Origin: Elysia crispata
Lineage: Eukaryota; Mollusca; Gastropoda; Plakobranchidae
Assembly (NCBI GenBank): GCA_033675545.1
Contig: JAWDGP010003778.1
Coordinates: 260,001 to 324,000 of the forward strand
Direction: 5' to 3'
DNA: 64,000 nucleotides
Positions 14,905 to 28,186 of this stretch are shown here, in pieces (position 1 is the first letter of the stretch; every line of letters begins with the position of its first letter). The position numbers were made by a program, and so were the translations under genes. The notes beneath the pieces were generated by a model. The model was not told the origin of the DNA. It did not search any database and saw nothing but the letters and a program-made list of their open reading frames with translations.

Positions 14905-15837
14905 CTTCAGCAGCTCATTCAAAGATTGTACAGGAAGTTTGGACAACAGACAGTTTTCCCGTGCTCAAAAAAATACAAGGCTGTAAAATTTGACCGTCCT
15001 GTTCTTATCACTGTTATACTTACAATTTTTATATCACCAAGTGAGATCAAACTTGCACACAACCATAAATCATCATTGCTGTACTCTATTTGATTCTTGT
15101 CCTATATTTCCAGTTTGTTTTGGGTACTCAGTAGGATTTTGAGAGGTCACGTAAGAACTGATGAATGTTACACTAAGTCTGCACAGAGTGAAGTCTTGAA
15201 GCCACATGGTATAAATTATATATTTATGATGAAACCCTTACGCTTAAAGTTCTGAGAGTTTAACATCGCCTGAGTCTCAGTCAGAGTGACGTAGACGGCA
15301 ACACAATATAGCCTCTGACATCAGCTAAATGATCCCACTCCGAACCTGATACTAACAACTCAACATTGAAGTACGATACGATATGTTTCACTGGTCTGAG
15401 TTTTGTGGACAGAGCGGATCAAGTGCTCTGAAAAGTAATACAAGAATTTGTGATTCGTTCAATAATCCGCAAAGACGGTTGTATAGCGCCGCAAACATAA
15501 ACAAATTGTGGGCTGAGAATTAAGTGGTTCTGTGTGCATTTGACGCCGAACTGAGGAAAACGAAGACAAAGTTTGTCACTATTGTTTTTTCTTTTTAGTG
15601 CGTTAACTCATATGGTTCTTCCTTCATACAATTATGATAAATGTAACTGAGATCTGCTCTATCATAGCAAACACACTGCTAGAAACATGAAAGATTTGTT
15701 TAAAATAAAAAAGGGAAATAATCTCACATTCGACATGAAAATACCTCAAAAGTTTTTTTTCTGTGTTTTAAGGATCATGAACTTCACAATAATGTGGTAT
15801 TACCGGGCGCATACAATCTCTGTAGTTTAATTTTGCT
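14905..15837 (+). other. 3' UTR and downstream DNA of the membrane-protein gene
   Basis: No coding signal. The AATAAA at 15714-15719, about 810 bp past the stop, is a candidate poly(A) signal. Confidence 0.4.
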
Positions 15838-16473
15838 TGAGAGAGTGACTTGGATAAATTATTGTCACTGATTGAAGAGAGAGAGTGACTTGGATAAATT
15901 ATTGGCACAGATTGAAGAGAGAGAGTGACTTTGATAAATTATTGTCACTGATTGAAGAGAGAGAGTGACTTGGATAAATTATTGGCACAGATTGAAGAGA
16001 GAGAGTGACTTTGATAAATTATTGTCACTGATTGAAGAGAGAGAGTGACTTGGATAAATTATTGTCACTGATTGAAGAGAGAGAGTGACTTGGATAAATT
16101 ATTGGCACAGATTGAAGAGAGAGTGACTTTGATAAATTATTGGCACAGATTGAAGAGAGAGAGTGACTTGGATAAATTATTGTCACTGATTGAAGAGAGA
16201 GAGTGACTTTGATAAATTATTGGCACAGATTGAAGAGAGAGAGTGACTTTGATAAATTATTGTCACTGATTGAAGAGAGAGAGTGACTTGGATAAATTAT
16301 TGTCACTGATTGAAGAGAGAGAGTGACTTTGATAAATTATTGTCACTGATTGAAGAGAGAGAGTGACTTTGATAAATTATTGTCACTGATTGAAGAGAGA
16401 GAGTGACTTTGATAAATTATTGTCACTGATTGAAGAGAGAGAGTGACTTTGATAAATTATTGTCACTGATTGA
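15838..16473. repeat. 40-bp minisatellite, about 16 copies
   Basis: The unit contains GAGAGTGACTTGGATAAATT and ATTGAAGA. Variants alternate between TTGTCACTG and TTGGCACAG and between TTGG and TTTG, so copies are mosaics. One unit near 16118 lacks two bases. Confidence 0.96.
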
Positions 16474-18410
16474 ATTGAACTGAACGGCGCAGAAGCCTTT
16501 TTTTTTTCATTATAGTTACAATTCTGGTTGCATTGTTGTCACTTCTATTGTTCCGGCATCGCTTCGTCACATCAATCTTATAACTACACCATAAGCGTTC
16601 TAAAAATTCTTATCATTTCTTAACAACCTCCACCAAATACAAGATCAGCTGAATGAATGCTATAGGTAGCATTTCATGTATGCTTCTAGTCAATCACTCT
16701 CTCGCTCTTTCACTCCATCACTCTCTTACATACTCATTCACTTACTGCTTCACTCATTCCTTCACATCTTCACCCACATATCCCCCCCTCTTTAATTCCC
16801 TCACCATTCACCCAATACTATCTGAGAAAAAGGCCGTTGTTTTAACCCAGAATTCCGTCTTCAATCAAGCATTGATATTTCCTATCAAAATTGATATTCT
16901 CTATGTGGATTATATATCAAATGAAAGCAGCTTTGTTTTTAAAAAAATTGTGATAGTTATCAACAATTCATTCTGTGCAAGGTGTGTGAATGTGTGACAG
17001 AGAGAGAAAGAGAGAAGGTTAAGTGAGGAATAGAAAAGAGGAAGAGAAGAGAGAGTATGTGATAGGATTTGATAAAGGAAGACATTAAAAAAAACTAGGA
17101 AGGGGATAGGGGGACGGAGGGAGTCGATAAAATGTATAAAAAAAATACAGAAAGGAATGGAGAGAGAGGGAAGGAATTAGCCTTATTGTAGAAGAATAAA
17201 ATCTCTTGCATTTCATTCGGTGTTCTAATTAGAACCCGTCTATTGTCAACCCTTCCAAGTTTGTTTCTTCTCTTAGTCAAAGAAATCAAGAGGGAACAGA
17301 TTATTTTGGGGCAAGGGCTGACAGCCTTGCGAGTAAACTTGTTATAGCAAAAAAATGCTGAATCAAGACTTGATTGAGAAGTAAAGAACCGAAAAGTGAG
17401 AAAGTGAGAGATAGAGAGTTAGAGAGAGAGAGAGGGATAGACAGAGAGAGATAGAGAGAGAGGGGGGGATAGAGAGAGATAGAGAGAGACAGACAGACAG
17501 GCAGACAGATAGGTAATAAGATTTTATATGCTATGTTTTATGAACCTTATGTGTTGTATACATTGTTAATGTGTTGCTGAGGATCAAAATAAAACTGCGA
17601 GTTTCTCTGGCTTCTGCCTTTTTGCTTCTTCTTCTTGCCTGTTTGTTCAAGGGTTTGTAACGCACTCTGAACAGATATCTCACCGCACTAAAAAAGGAGA
17701 GGACAGACTTTTTGGACTTGGTAGGTTCATATACTTAATGAGTCAGTTATTACATGCCCAGGATCCCTAGAGAGGTAGAGAATTTTTCGTTATTTTCCTA
17801 CCTATTAAACCATTATTGGTTATCGGGGCTGACGATTGGCTCCAGCTAAGTGTGGCTCGCAGGACCCTCTCAGCATAAGATCTAATGACGTGATTGATGT
17901 GGAGCCAGTGAAGAAGCTTTCCACTCGCTCACATGGCGTCAATCTTTGTGGTGTTTGCATGATGGGGGATAGAGCAGATTGTTTGAAAACCACATATGTT
18001 TTTTAATAGCAGGTGAGTATTTTTGTTTTGTTTTTTGCTGTTGTTTTTGTGGGTTTTTTCTAAGCACAGGCCAACAAGTGAAGAGAGCTGCGTTCATCAC
18101 AATACACCAGATAAAGAAGGATTTCATCATTTGAGAAAGCCAATCTTTACCACCATTGAGAAAATGCATGGTGCAATAGTCAATGAGGAAATTGCTATCC
18201 ATAGTATTCTGAACCGCTAAAGGGCTCAGTTGTTGGACCTGTCAGATATGTAGCTAAATGCTGTGAACCGTTATATAAATTATTGGAGGAGGAGAAAATG
18301 ACTGGGGGTCATAAAGACTTTTGTTAAACTTCTATGCTGACAGATGGCTGAAAAGTTTTACCGTAAATGTTTTAGTGAGGGTTAGGGTGGATTCTCGCTC
18401 CTGAAGTAGG
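16474..18410. other. Non-coding stretch
   Basis: Unique DNA with a degenerate CACTCA/TCATTC-rich patch (16690-16800) and purine-rich patches (17000-17060, 17390-17515, the latter ending in GACA repeats). No supported exon. Confidence 0.55.
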
Positions 18411-18424
18411 TAATTCATTTAGAA

Positions 18425-18838
18425 GGTTCCGTAGAGAGTTAAGCAAAAAACGTTATTTAGAGAGTTAAACATAAAAGATTACGTAGAGAGCTAAGCAAAA
18501 AACGTTATTTAGAGAGTTGAACATAAAAGTTTACGTAGAGAGCTAAGCAAAAAACGTTATTTAGAGAGTTAAACATAAAAGATTACGTAGAGAGCTAAGC
18601 AAAAAACGTTACGTTGAAAGTTAAGCTAAAAGCGTTGCGTAGAGAACTAATCATAAAAGATTACGTAGACAGTTAAGCAAAATCGTTACGTAGAGAGTCA
18701 AACAAAACACGTTACGTAGAGAGTTAAACAAAACACGTTACTTAGAGAGTTAAGCAAAATCGTTACGTAGAGAGTTAAACAAAACACGTTACGTAGAGAG
18801 TTAAGCAAAAAACGTTATGTAGAGAATTAAGCAAATCC
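18425..18838. repeat. 26-bp minisatellite, about 16 degenerate copies
   Basis: The core TACGTAGAGAGTTAAGCAAA recurs with variants (AAACATAAAAGAT, TTATTTAGAGAG). The left part shows a two-unit higher-order alternation. Confidence 0.9.
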
Positions 18839-19492
18839 AGAGAAAGGTAACTACGCAGGTTTCATTCATTTTATTTCCTGTCTCTATAGATTATACCCGC
18901 GCTTCTCCTGGTTCTAGGGCGGCCTTCACTGATGATACCATGTTATTGGTTGTTTAAGAAATCTGCTATCCTTACTTTGAGTAGAGCTAAACATTTGTAA
19001 CGATTATTTGCTCTTGAAGGTCATCCTCATATTTAAAAAACATTTATTTTATTTCTTTTTTACATCCTGATATTTAATCCAAAAACCGATATTTCCTTTG
19101 GTAAAACGAGCAACTAATTGATTGTGCAGATAACCCCATTCTCACCCATTAAAGCTATCAAGATTTTAAAAGAGAAACAATTCTAAAAGACAATCGTTAA
19201 TCAAGGGGGAATAACTTGGCAACATTGTGTATTTCTGGAGTAAATGTGGTGAAATCCCTTACTGCTCAAGTGCTATGACATACCTTCTTTAACAAACAAA
19301 CAAAGAAGAAAACAAAAAACAGGACTCGAACTCATGGCTTTAGAGCTAAGAGAGCGGGCGCTACCAAGAGCACCCTGAGCCAGAGCAGAGAAACTGCAGT
19401 ATTAACATTATGGTTAATGCCGTAATGGCGGTGAAGCTCAGGACCACTGTGCTTATTTTTGTGTGTGTGGGTTTTGTTTTTTTATTATTATT

Positions 19493-19564
<72 letters not shown>

Positions 19565-19812
19565 GGTTTGTTTTTTGTTGTTATTATTTTCTTTGTTGCA
19601 AGATTTACAGTAAGGCCAGATTTTTCAAATAACCTACTATTTTGGATCTGCGCTGCGGAAGAAACAACGCAAAAACATGATTTAGAATATTTAGGATTTT
19701 AATTCATAGCTTGTGAAATCAAGGCCTAAACCATCCAAAAAACAAAAACTTTTATGTTTTTACCTTTTTAAATCGACTGACGATAAAAAGATTCCGTGCG
19801 TGTTGATGCTAA
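18839..19812. other. Non-coding stretch with a (GTT)n tract
   Basis: (TTG)n at about 19492-19566 flanked by ATT units. Apart from the tRNA-like element at 19318-19392, nothing recognisable. Confidence 0.55.
19318..19392 (-). mobile_element. tRNA-derived SINE head or tRNA pseudogene
   Basis: Read on the minus strand, TGGCTCAGGGTG (A-box) is followed by GAGTTCGAGTCC, close to the B-box consensus GGTTCGANNCC. Then comes a T-rich stretch (A-rich on the plus strand, 19297-19320). A TTGGTAGCGCCCGC D-arm/anticodon-arm segment lies between. The acceptor stem is not preserved, so a functional tRNA is unlikely. Confidence 0.5.
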
Positions 19813-20497
19813 CCCACACCTAGCTGTGTGACTGGCGGGAACCTGCCGTGCGCGATTTGTCGCTGGAAAATCAGGTACAGGTCTCGGGTACCATATGACA
19901 CTGACCTACACCTGGCTGTGTGACTGGCGGGAACCTGCCGTGCGCGATCTGTGGCTGGACAATCTGGTACAGGTCTCGGGTACCATCTGACACTGCCCTA
20001 CACCTGGCTGTGTGACGAGCGGGAACCTGCCGTGCGCGATCTATGGCTGGACAATCTGGTACAGGTCTCGGGTACCATCTGACACTGACCTACACCTGGC
20101 TGTGTGGCTGGCGGGAACCTGCCGTGCGCGATCTGTGGCTGGACAATGTGGTACAGGTCTCGGGTACCATCTGACACTGACCTTCACCGAGCTGTGTGAT
20201 TGGTGGGGAACCTGCCGTGCGCGATCTGTGGCTGGACAATCTGGTACAGGTCTCGGGTACCATCTGACACTGCCCCACACCTGGCTGTGTGATTGATGGG
20301 AACCTGCCGTTCGCGATCTGTGGCTGGACAATGTGGTACAGGTCTCGGGTACCATCTGACACTGCCCCACACCTGGCTGTGTGGCTGGCGGGAACCTGCC
20401 GTGCGCGATCTGTGGCTGGACAATGTGGTACAGGTCTCGGGTACCATCTGACACTGCCCTACACCTGGCTGTGTGACTAGCGGGAACCTGCCGTCCC
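19813..20497. repeat. 92-bp minisatellite, about 7.5 copies
   Basis: GGGAACCTGCCGTGCGCGAT recurs every 92-93 bp from about 19837. GC-rich, unlike its AT-rich surroundings. Open frames on both strands come from the repeat. Confidence 0.96.
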
Positions 20498-20755
20498 CGT
20501 GAACGAGGTTTTTAAGAAACTTGTGGTCAAATTAAATGACATGTCCGGAGCATCATACATTACCGGTTACATAGCTACACTTGACGAAAGCGAATCAAGA
20601 GCAAGGGAGATCATCAGAACTTGTGGATCGCGGATGTCTTCTTACAATTATCTGCTGGGGTGTTAAACTTGTACAACTTTCCTAGACAATGTAAGCTTTC
20701 ATTGTGAAAATTTCCTCAGGTATAGACTGGCTTCTCCGGCAAGGAGTTTAGGAGT
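20498..20755. other. Spacer between two minisatellites
   Basis: Short unique spacer, no feature seen. Confidence 0.5.
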
Positions 20756-21255
20756 AAGGGAGGATATCACATTGATAATGTATCAGTGAATTGATTAATG
20801 AGTTTCATTCACCTTAAAGGCGTCAACGGTTGAGGGTTCATATCACATTGATAATGTATCAGGGAATTGATTAATGAGTTTCATTCACCTTAAAGGCGTC
20901 AACGGTTGAGGGATGATATCACATTGATAATGTATCAGAAAATTGATTAATGAGTTTCATTCACCTTAAAGGCGTCAACGGTTGAGGGTTCATATCACAT
21001 TGATAATGTATCAGAAAATTGATTCATGAGTTTCATTCACCTTAAAGGCGTCAACGGTTGAGGGTTCATATCACATTGATAATGTATCAGAAAATTGATT
21101 AATGAGTTTCATTCACCTTAAAGGCGTCAACGGTTGAGGGTTGATATCACATTGATAATGTATCGGTGAATTGATTAATGAGTTTCATTCACCTTCAAGG
21201 CGTCAACGGTTGAGGGTTGATATCACATTGATAATGTATCGGTGAATTAATAAAT
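20756..21255. repeat. 76-bp minisatellite, about 6.5 copies
   Basis: CGTCAACGGTTGAGGG occurs at 20821, 20897, 20973, 21049, 21125 and 21201, an exact 76-bp period with few differences. Confidence 0.96.
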
Positions 21256-22734
21256 GAACTTTTATTCAACTTTAAAAGATTCGAAGATGCGCGGAGTCCA
21301 CGTGGCAGTTAGGAAGGTCGAGAGCCCTAATTTGATGTTACCAACTTAACCGGTTAACCCTGCTGTGTTGAGGTGTGGCCTTTCTACACACACAGTGAGT
21401 AGCCGCAAGGGTTAAAGTGATCTGAGTCATTTAATGTTGAGGAATTACTTGATAAAGCACATAACTTAGACAAAATTTCGACTCACAGTTATCAAAAGAT
21501 GTGTGCTAGTTTTTATCTAAATGTTTTACCTTTCATTACTAGAATATTAATTAACGTTGGATAAAAATCAAAATACCAATACACCATGGCATATCATAAG
21601 AAGATATAAATTGTGGATAATGCCTACACTGCTTTTCATTTACGTCGATACAGATTTCAAATTTCTTTGTTTCTTTATTTACTGTTGACTGAAACCTTCC
21701 AATGGCGTCAAATTTTCTTAAGAAGAAAAATATTTAATGTAATTCAGTTCTGTGTATATAGGCTCTAGACCGATATCTTATTAGTTTTTTTGTTGTTTTG
21801 TTTTGTTTGTTTGTTACAAAAACTAAAATGTGACACTGGAAGATACTTTTAGTGCACAAGAATATTTTTTTTTCGATTAAAGAAAAGCCTCAGATGGTAT
21901 GATGTTAAATGATAGTAATTACGCTGTCGCCACATATTTTTTCCAAATTCTTTGAAAACTGTCAGCGAACAGACTCTCTTTATTCAAACATGAATATAGA
22001 ATTCAATGTTGATTCAGGTTCTGAGCAGTTTGGTCTACAGTCAAAACGTCTCCTGAAGGTTGCTGCTTTCTGGTCTATCTCTTGAGTTGCGACTCTCTTT
22101 TCTGCAAGTTCAAAATGTTACAACTTTATTCGCTTTTCATATGACTCAACAATTATGATCAATTTTATGGCCCACACAATTTATCAAGACATTTTTTTTC
22201 TTCTTCAAATAACGGGGTTTCAATCTTGATGAAGAAGAGATTTAAATTTTGATGACACCTTTTCGTGTATGTTAATTTACCCGCCTCTTTTCTTTAGTGC
22301 TGCTTTCATTTTCTCAACCTACTGGTGATATGACTGGAACAGAATTTTTTACGTGATAATTTGATAATTTGATAATTTGATAGACCTGTTAAAGTCAGTT
22401 CATATATTGCTGCATGAGGATGCAATTTTTTATGAAATTCCATTTTAAACAAACATGGCATTGTTAGATGTGTGAAATACTCTAAGCGTTAACATGAAGC
22501 ACACACTGAATGAATGGTACCAAGCTCCGATCAGAACACACAGGCCTTGCATGGATAGGATACTTTATCCTGGTTTATCTCTATGTTCTGTATTTTCTGT
22601 GATTAAAATTGCCTAATCTTACTAACTTGAAATAATGTGTAAACATTTTATAAACATTTTAGAGTTTCTATTTCGATTTCTCCCTATCTATCTATCTCTC
22701 ACTGTCTCTGTTTTTTTCTCCCTATCTTGGTCTC

Positions 22735-22814
<80 letters not shown>

Positions 22815-23525
22815 CCTCTCTCTTTCTCCCTCTGTCTCTCTGTCTCTCTCTCTATCTATCTATCTATCTATCTATCTATTAATCTCTATCTTTCTCTCTC
22901 TCTTGGCCTTTAATCTTAATGGTTATTGGTCGACCTTAAAGTTTTCATTTAGTATAAAGGTGATATGTGAGTAGATATGAAATTAAAAATAATCACGAGT
23001 TCAACAAAAAGGTGTCGAATTTGCAGACAAAAAAACATTGATAAGCTTAATCAGGAAATCCCGATGAAATCTTAGCCAAAAATAGTAAGCCACAAGAAGC
23101 TACAAGGTTCGAAAAGTTTAAGATACATATATTTTTATCATGAGAGAAAGTAGTCGATAATGAAACAAATACCATGTTAAGACACGTGAACCAAACAAGA
23201 AAACAGGGCAGAGACAATGAAACTTAAGTAACAAAGGGACATAAGCTTGATGATGTCGCAGTATACCGAAGCGTAAAAAAAAACAATCGCAGAAAAAATA
23301 GCAGAGACATTCAAATTAGTTCGAGTTTAGAAATATTGAGGAAAGAATAGTTTTCGAGAAAAGTTTCTCTAGTATTATTATTGTGCTATGACGTCCTAGA
23401 TTTCTCAGTGATACTCCCACAGACGCTGTCAACGGTGCGGCCTTTGCCCTTCTTGTGACGACAGTCTTTGCCTCCATATCTCTTGGTATCCATTGCTAGA
23501 AGCTGACGTCACAGACTCCACTCGC
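21256..23525. other. Non-coding stretch with (TC)n
   Basis: AT-rich unique DNA. (TC)n at 22738-22812 followed by (ATCT)n to about 22880. The part just below 23526 is presumably 3' UTR of the small secreted peptide gene on the minus strand. Confidence 0.55.
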
Positions 23526-23702
23526 TCATCCCTCTTGGCAAGCGTTCTGACACTCCCTCAGCCTGTCCAGACACTGCGGGTCGAAGGGGAAGGGGAACAT
23601 GACACACGAGTACTGCATCTGACAGCCAGCCTCGCAGTCGATGGCTTGGCTCACCGCCACTAGCAGCAGGAGCGCCAGAACTACTACCAAATGAGAACGC
23701 AT
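23526..23702 (-). CDS. Small secreted cysteine-rich peptide 1
   Basis: 58-residue precursor. The start ATG (23702) follows an acceptor-like TCGCCCACAG about 36 bases upstream, so a 5' untranslated exon probably lies further upstream. Residues 1-20 are a textbook signal peptide (Met-Arg-Ser-His, then a Leu/Val core, ending Ser-Gln-Ala). The mature part is 38 residues with six cysteines spaced C-x3-C-x5-C-x10-C-x6-C-x3-C, ending Gln-Glu-Gly. The paired C-x3-C motifs suggest two short helices joined by disulfides. The precursor at 29272-29526 on the same strand has the same plan. It could be a peptide pheromone, defence peptide, hormone or toxin-like peptide. I do not recognise the family and give no function. 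Confidence 0.7.
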   Translation of the reverse strand: MRSHLVVVLALLLLVAVSQAIDCEAGCQMQYSCVMFPFPFDPQCLDRLRECQNACQEG

Positions 23703-24480
23703 TTTGATTGGTCGAGGTTTGAAGCTGTCTCTCAGCAAACTGTGGGCGATAAGGAAAGAAGAGAATGGTTGAAATAAATTCATAGGTGTTTGCTATAGCG
23801 CTTTGCCATAAGAAGATATTATGCCTCAATAGGTGCAGGTGACAACTATATGTGGCTTCAAAATTATGCGGACAAATTAGTTTGAGTTTGTCCATCTTAA
23901 TACTTATCTACTTAATATATTATACCGTTGCTATGGGAACCCGAAAAAGATTTATTCTACCTTTGTCGCGATCTACATTAAAAAAATGAGATAAATAATT
24001 CTTCGTGCACATTTTTGTTTTTAATTTTCATCTTTTTTTAATTTTATTTCTCGAAAAGTAACATTAGGAATAATCTGATGCTTTGTTACGCTATGAAATA
24101 ACGTCTGCCTAGCAGATATCAGAGGAGAAAGCTACGGCTCTAATCTCATCTGCTGAATGTCTAATTTGTATCTGTGATAAAAGGATAGTACAAACATCAG
24201 GGCAAGTTATTTACCTTACTGCCACTGAGATGGGTACATCAAGTGGTTCCCTCTCAGAAAACTAAATCAATTTAGAAATAACGTAAAGCGAGCGCCAGTA
24301 TTTGCTTCATATCTTCATAATTCATCTATTTTAGATTTCTTTCATGCTAGTTAAAAAAAAAAAAAACTATTTAACATTTCCTTTTTAGTGATCATCGAAT
24401 TATAAACAAGACCAGTATGTGTCTCTCACTTCCTCACTATCTCTTTCTCTCTCTCAACCTCTGTCAATCACTCTCATATA
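23703..24480 (-). other. Upstream region of secreted peptide 1
   Basis: Unique DNA. On the minus strand GGCAGTAAG|GTAAAT near 24215 could be the donor of a 5' untranslated exon paired with the acceptor at about 23740. This pairing is a guess. Confidence 0.3.
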
Positions 24481-25270
24481 ATATTAGTATTGACCTCTTT
24501 CTATCCCTGAATGTATCTAAGTCTTCAAGGTCCACATAATGTCTCTATCCCTGACTGTCTCTAAGTCTTCAAGGTCCACATAATGTCTCTATCCCTAACT
24601 ATCTCTATGACTTCACGGCCCACATAATGTCTCTATCCCTGACTGTATCTAAGTCTTCAAGGTCCACATAATGTCTCTATCCCTAACTATCTCTATGACT
24701 TCACGGCCCACATAATGTCTCTATCCCTGACTGTCTCTAAGTCTCACGGTCTTCATAATGTCTTTATCCCTGAATGTCTTTAAGTCGTCACGGCCTTCAT
24801 AATGCCTTTATCCCTGACTTTCTTTAAATTTGTAACGGCCAACACATTATCTCTATCCCTGACTGTCTCTAAAACTTCACGGCCCACATTTTGTCTCTAT
24901 CCCTGACTGTCTTTAAGTCGTCACGGCCCACATAAATCATTGCCTCTATCCCTGATTATCTCTAACACTTCACGCCCAACATAATGTCTCTATCCCTGAC
25001 TGTCTAGTCGTCTTGGCCCATATAATGTCTCTATCCCTGACTGTCTAGTATAAGTCGTCTTGGCCCATATAATGTCTCTATCCCTGACTGTCTAGTATAA
25101 GTCGTCTTGGCCCATATAATAGCTGTCTCTCAGTCTTCCCGGCCCACATAGTGTCTCTATCCTGAGTCTCTCCAAGTCTTTATGGCCCGCATAATTTTTT
25201 TTTTTCATCCGTGATTCTGACTATGTCTTCACGGCCAACATATTGTCTCTATCGCTGGCTCTTTAGGTCT
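24481..25270. repeat. Degenerate minisatellite of about 45 bp
   Basis: CTCTATCCCTGACTGTCT recurs about every 43-48 bp with TAAGTCTTCACGGCCCACAT between copies. Similarity decays to the right, so it is older than its neighbours. Confidence 0.88.
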
Positions 25271-25345
25271 TCATGGTTAATATAATTATTTTCTTTATTC
25301 CGCCCTTTCGTTCTTTGCCCTAACCTCGACCATCCCATGGCTTGG

Positions 25346-25677
25346 CTAAAGGGTTTTAGACACAGGTTTCACGTAAACTTGATCTCTTCCTCGACTTCAA
25401 CTAAAGGGTTTTAGACACAGGTTTCACGTGAACTTGATCTCTTCCTCGACGTCAACTAAAGGGTTTTAGACACAGGTTTCACGTGAACTTGATCTCTTCC
25501 TCGACTTCAACTAAAGGGTTTTAGACACAGGTTTCACGTGAACTTGATCTCTTCCTCGACTTCAACTAAAGGGTTTTAGACACAGGTTTCACGTGAACTT
25601 GATCTCTTCCTCGACGTCAACTAAAGGGTTTTAGACACAGGTTTCACGTGAACTTGATCTCTTCCTCGACTTCAACT
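25346..25677. repeat. 55-bp minisatellite, 6 copies
   Basis: CTAAAGGGTTTTAGACACAG repeats every 55 bp. Differences are essentially TTCAACT versus GTCAACT and CGTAAAC versus CGTGAAC. Confidence 0.96.
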
Positions 25678-25699
25678 CTGTTCTCTTTTTCCTTGTCTC

Positions 25700-26478
25700 T
25701 CCTGATATGGTCACTCTCTCTCGCACTCTGTCTATTTATCTGTCTCTTCTATAGTTCTATTGATCTAGCGATCAGTCTATCTATATATGGTCACTCTCTC
25801 TCGCACTCTGTCTATTTATCTGTCTCTTCTATAGTTCTATTGATCTAGCGATCAGTCTATCTATATATGGTCACTCTCTCTCGCACTCTGTCTATTTATC
25901 TGTCTCTTCTATAGTTCTATTGATCTAGCGATCAGTCTATCTATATATGGTCACTCTCTCTCGCACTCTGTCTATTTATCTGTCTCTTCTATAGTTCTAT
26001 TGATCTAGCGATCAGTCTATCTGTATATGGTCACTCTCTCTCGCACTCTGTCTATTCTATCGTTCTATTGATCTAGCGATCGGTCTATCTGTATATGGTC
26101 ACTCTCTCTCGCACTCTGTCTATTCTATCGTTCTATTGATCTAGCGATCAGTCTATCTATATATGGTCACTCTCTCTCTCGCACTCTGTCTATTCTATCG
26201 TTCTATTGATCTAGCGATCAGTCTATCTATATATGGTCACTCTCTCTCGCACTCTGTCTATTTATCTGTCTATTCTATCGTTCTATTGATCTAGCGATCA
26301 GTCTATCTATATATGGTCACTCTCTCTCGCACTCTGTCTATTTATCTGTCTATTCTATCGTTCTATTGATCTAGCGATCAGTCTATCTATATATGGTCAC
26401 TCTCTCTCGCACTCTGTCTATTTATCTGTCTATTCTATCATTCTATTGATCTAGCGATCAGTCTATCTATATATTTTA
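25700..26478. repeat. 80-bp minisatellite, about 10 copies with a shortened subclass
   Basis: TATGGTCACTCTCTCTCGCA repeats every 80 bp. Copies between about 26030 and 26230 lack an internal TTATCTGTCT block. It abuts the 55-bp array with almost no spacer. Confidence 0.95.
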
Positions 26479-26639
26479 GTTCTAATCCACCTAACAACCT
26501 GGTTATAGACCTAGCTATCTCCTGCATTGTGGCCACTCTAGGGCAGGTTTGACCGGTGGTCTGTTTCTCTCAGCAAGTCGAGCCCTTACCCAGTCGAATT
26601 GTTTTTCTTCACGTTTTTACTGTTCATTGCTCAACATTT

Positions 26640-27335
26640 AAACACCTAGAAATATGGTTCTCTGTCTGTTTCTTTGTCAGTCTCTCACTCTATCTATCTA
26701 TCTATGTTCTCCTCTCCATTTATCTATTTATCTATCCATCTATCTATCAATGTTGCTATTTATCCATTTTTCTCTTTCTTTCTTTAGATCTCTTATTCTG
26801 TCTGTCAAGGCCCTCTATCACTCGCTCTTTCATTCCTTGTTCACTTCCCCCTTTTGCTCTTTGCCATTCTGCTCACTCCATCTGTCATCGATTTCTCTCT
26901 TGTTCATCATTAATTCTTATTTTTTAATCGCCAACTCCTACAGTGGCATTGAGCTTGCATGCTTTAACTGTTAACGTGTCTCCTATCCTTAATTCACACA
27001 CTTCTCTCTATATATCTATTTATTTGTCTTTTTATGTATCTATCAACCTATCTGTCAATTTATCGATCCATATTTTTTTAATCTGTTCATATTTCCATCT
27101 AGCTAGCTATCTATATATATTTATTTATTTATTTATTATTTATCGATCTATATTTTTTACCTATCTATCTTGTTCTATATTCATCTATCTATCTTTAAAT
27201 ATGTCCATCTATTTACTCTCTATTTATCAATCTATTTTCCTGTCTATATACATATCAATCTATTTAATATTTTATATTATTTTATTTTACCTATCTATAT
27301 ATCTATCTATCCTTCTCTCTGCTTTCTTTCTATAG
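26640..27335. repeat. Degenerate ATCT/ATTT-rich low-complexity DNA
   Basis: Decayed ATCT and ATTT tetranucleotide repeats over about 700 bp. The open frames are Leu/Ile/Tyr/Ser-rich and reflect the repeat. Confidence 0.75.
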
Positions 27336-27563
27336 ATCTATGCCACCAACATTTCCTCCAAGAGTTTCTCCTAGCTGACTCCGCAGTACACAGTGTTTTG
27401 ATAATGACAGTCTAGAGATTGATCTTATTATTATAGTCTCGTTCCATAAGGAGTTTGACATTTGCGACCGCTCCCCCTCCGCAACGGCCTCGCCCTGTTG
27501 TCAGCCAGGTAAGATAGGACGCAGGAGCGCCTGGCCCATCTCTGTGACATCAAATATCGAACT

Positions 27564-27694
<131 letters not shown>

Positions 27695-28089
27695 TCAAGC
27701 ACACTATGTTTTGTTTTTTTTTAAATATAATAATTACTTTCCAACATAGTATAATTTCCTTGTCCTGTGCAAATACAATATGTTCAAAAGCTTGGAAAGG
27801 AGTGGCGAGAAGTTGGAGCGAGACATTTTGCCAGGCTGTGAGTAAAAGATTACAGAGACATGTGAATTTGGGATGCACAAAAATAACAAGATGAAATGGT
27901 AGATGTGCAGGGTCTGCTTATACGTATCGAATCAAGTATGTGGAGGTAGAGATAGATGGGAAGAGAGAAAATAATAGAGAGATGAGAGTAGATTAGGGAA
28001 AAGGATTGAGAGAGGAAGAAAATAGAAAAAAAATTGAGAGAAGAAGAGAGGGGTAAAGAGAGAGATAGATACATAGAGATAGGGGGCGA

Positions 28090-28093
28090 GGGG

Positions 28094-28186
<93 letters not shown>
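28090..28186. repeat. (GA)n microsatellite
   Basis: About 45 GA dinucleotides preceded by purine-rich GAGA/GATA sequence from 27950. It lies about 400 bp from the (CT)n tract in opposite orientation, so the two could pair as an inverted repeat. Confidence 0.96.

Noticed and set aside
23404..23490. Short minus-strand frame starting Met-Asp-Thr-Lys just below secreted peptide 1
   Set aside because: About 35 codons in what is probably the 3' UTR. Nothing supports translation.
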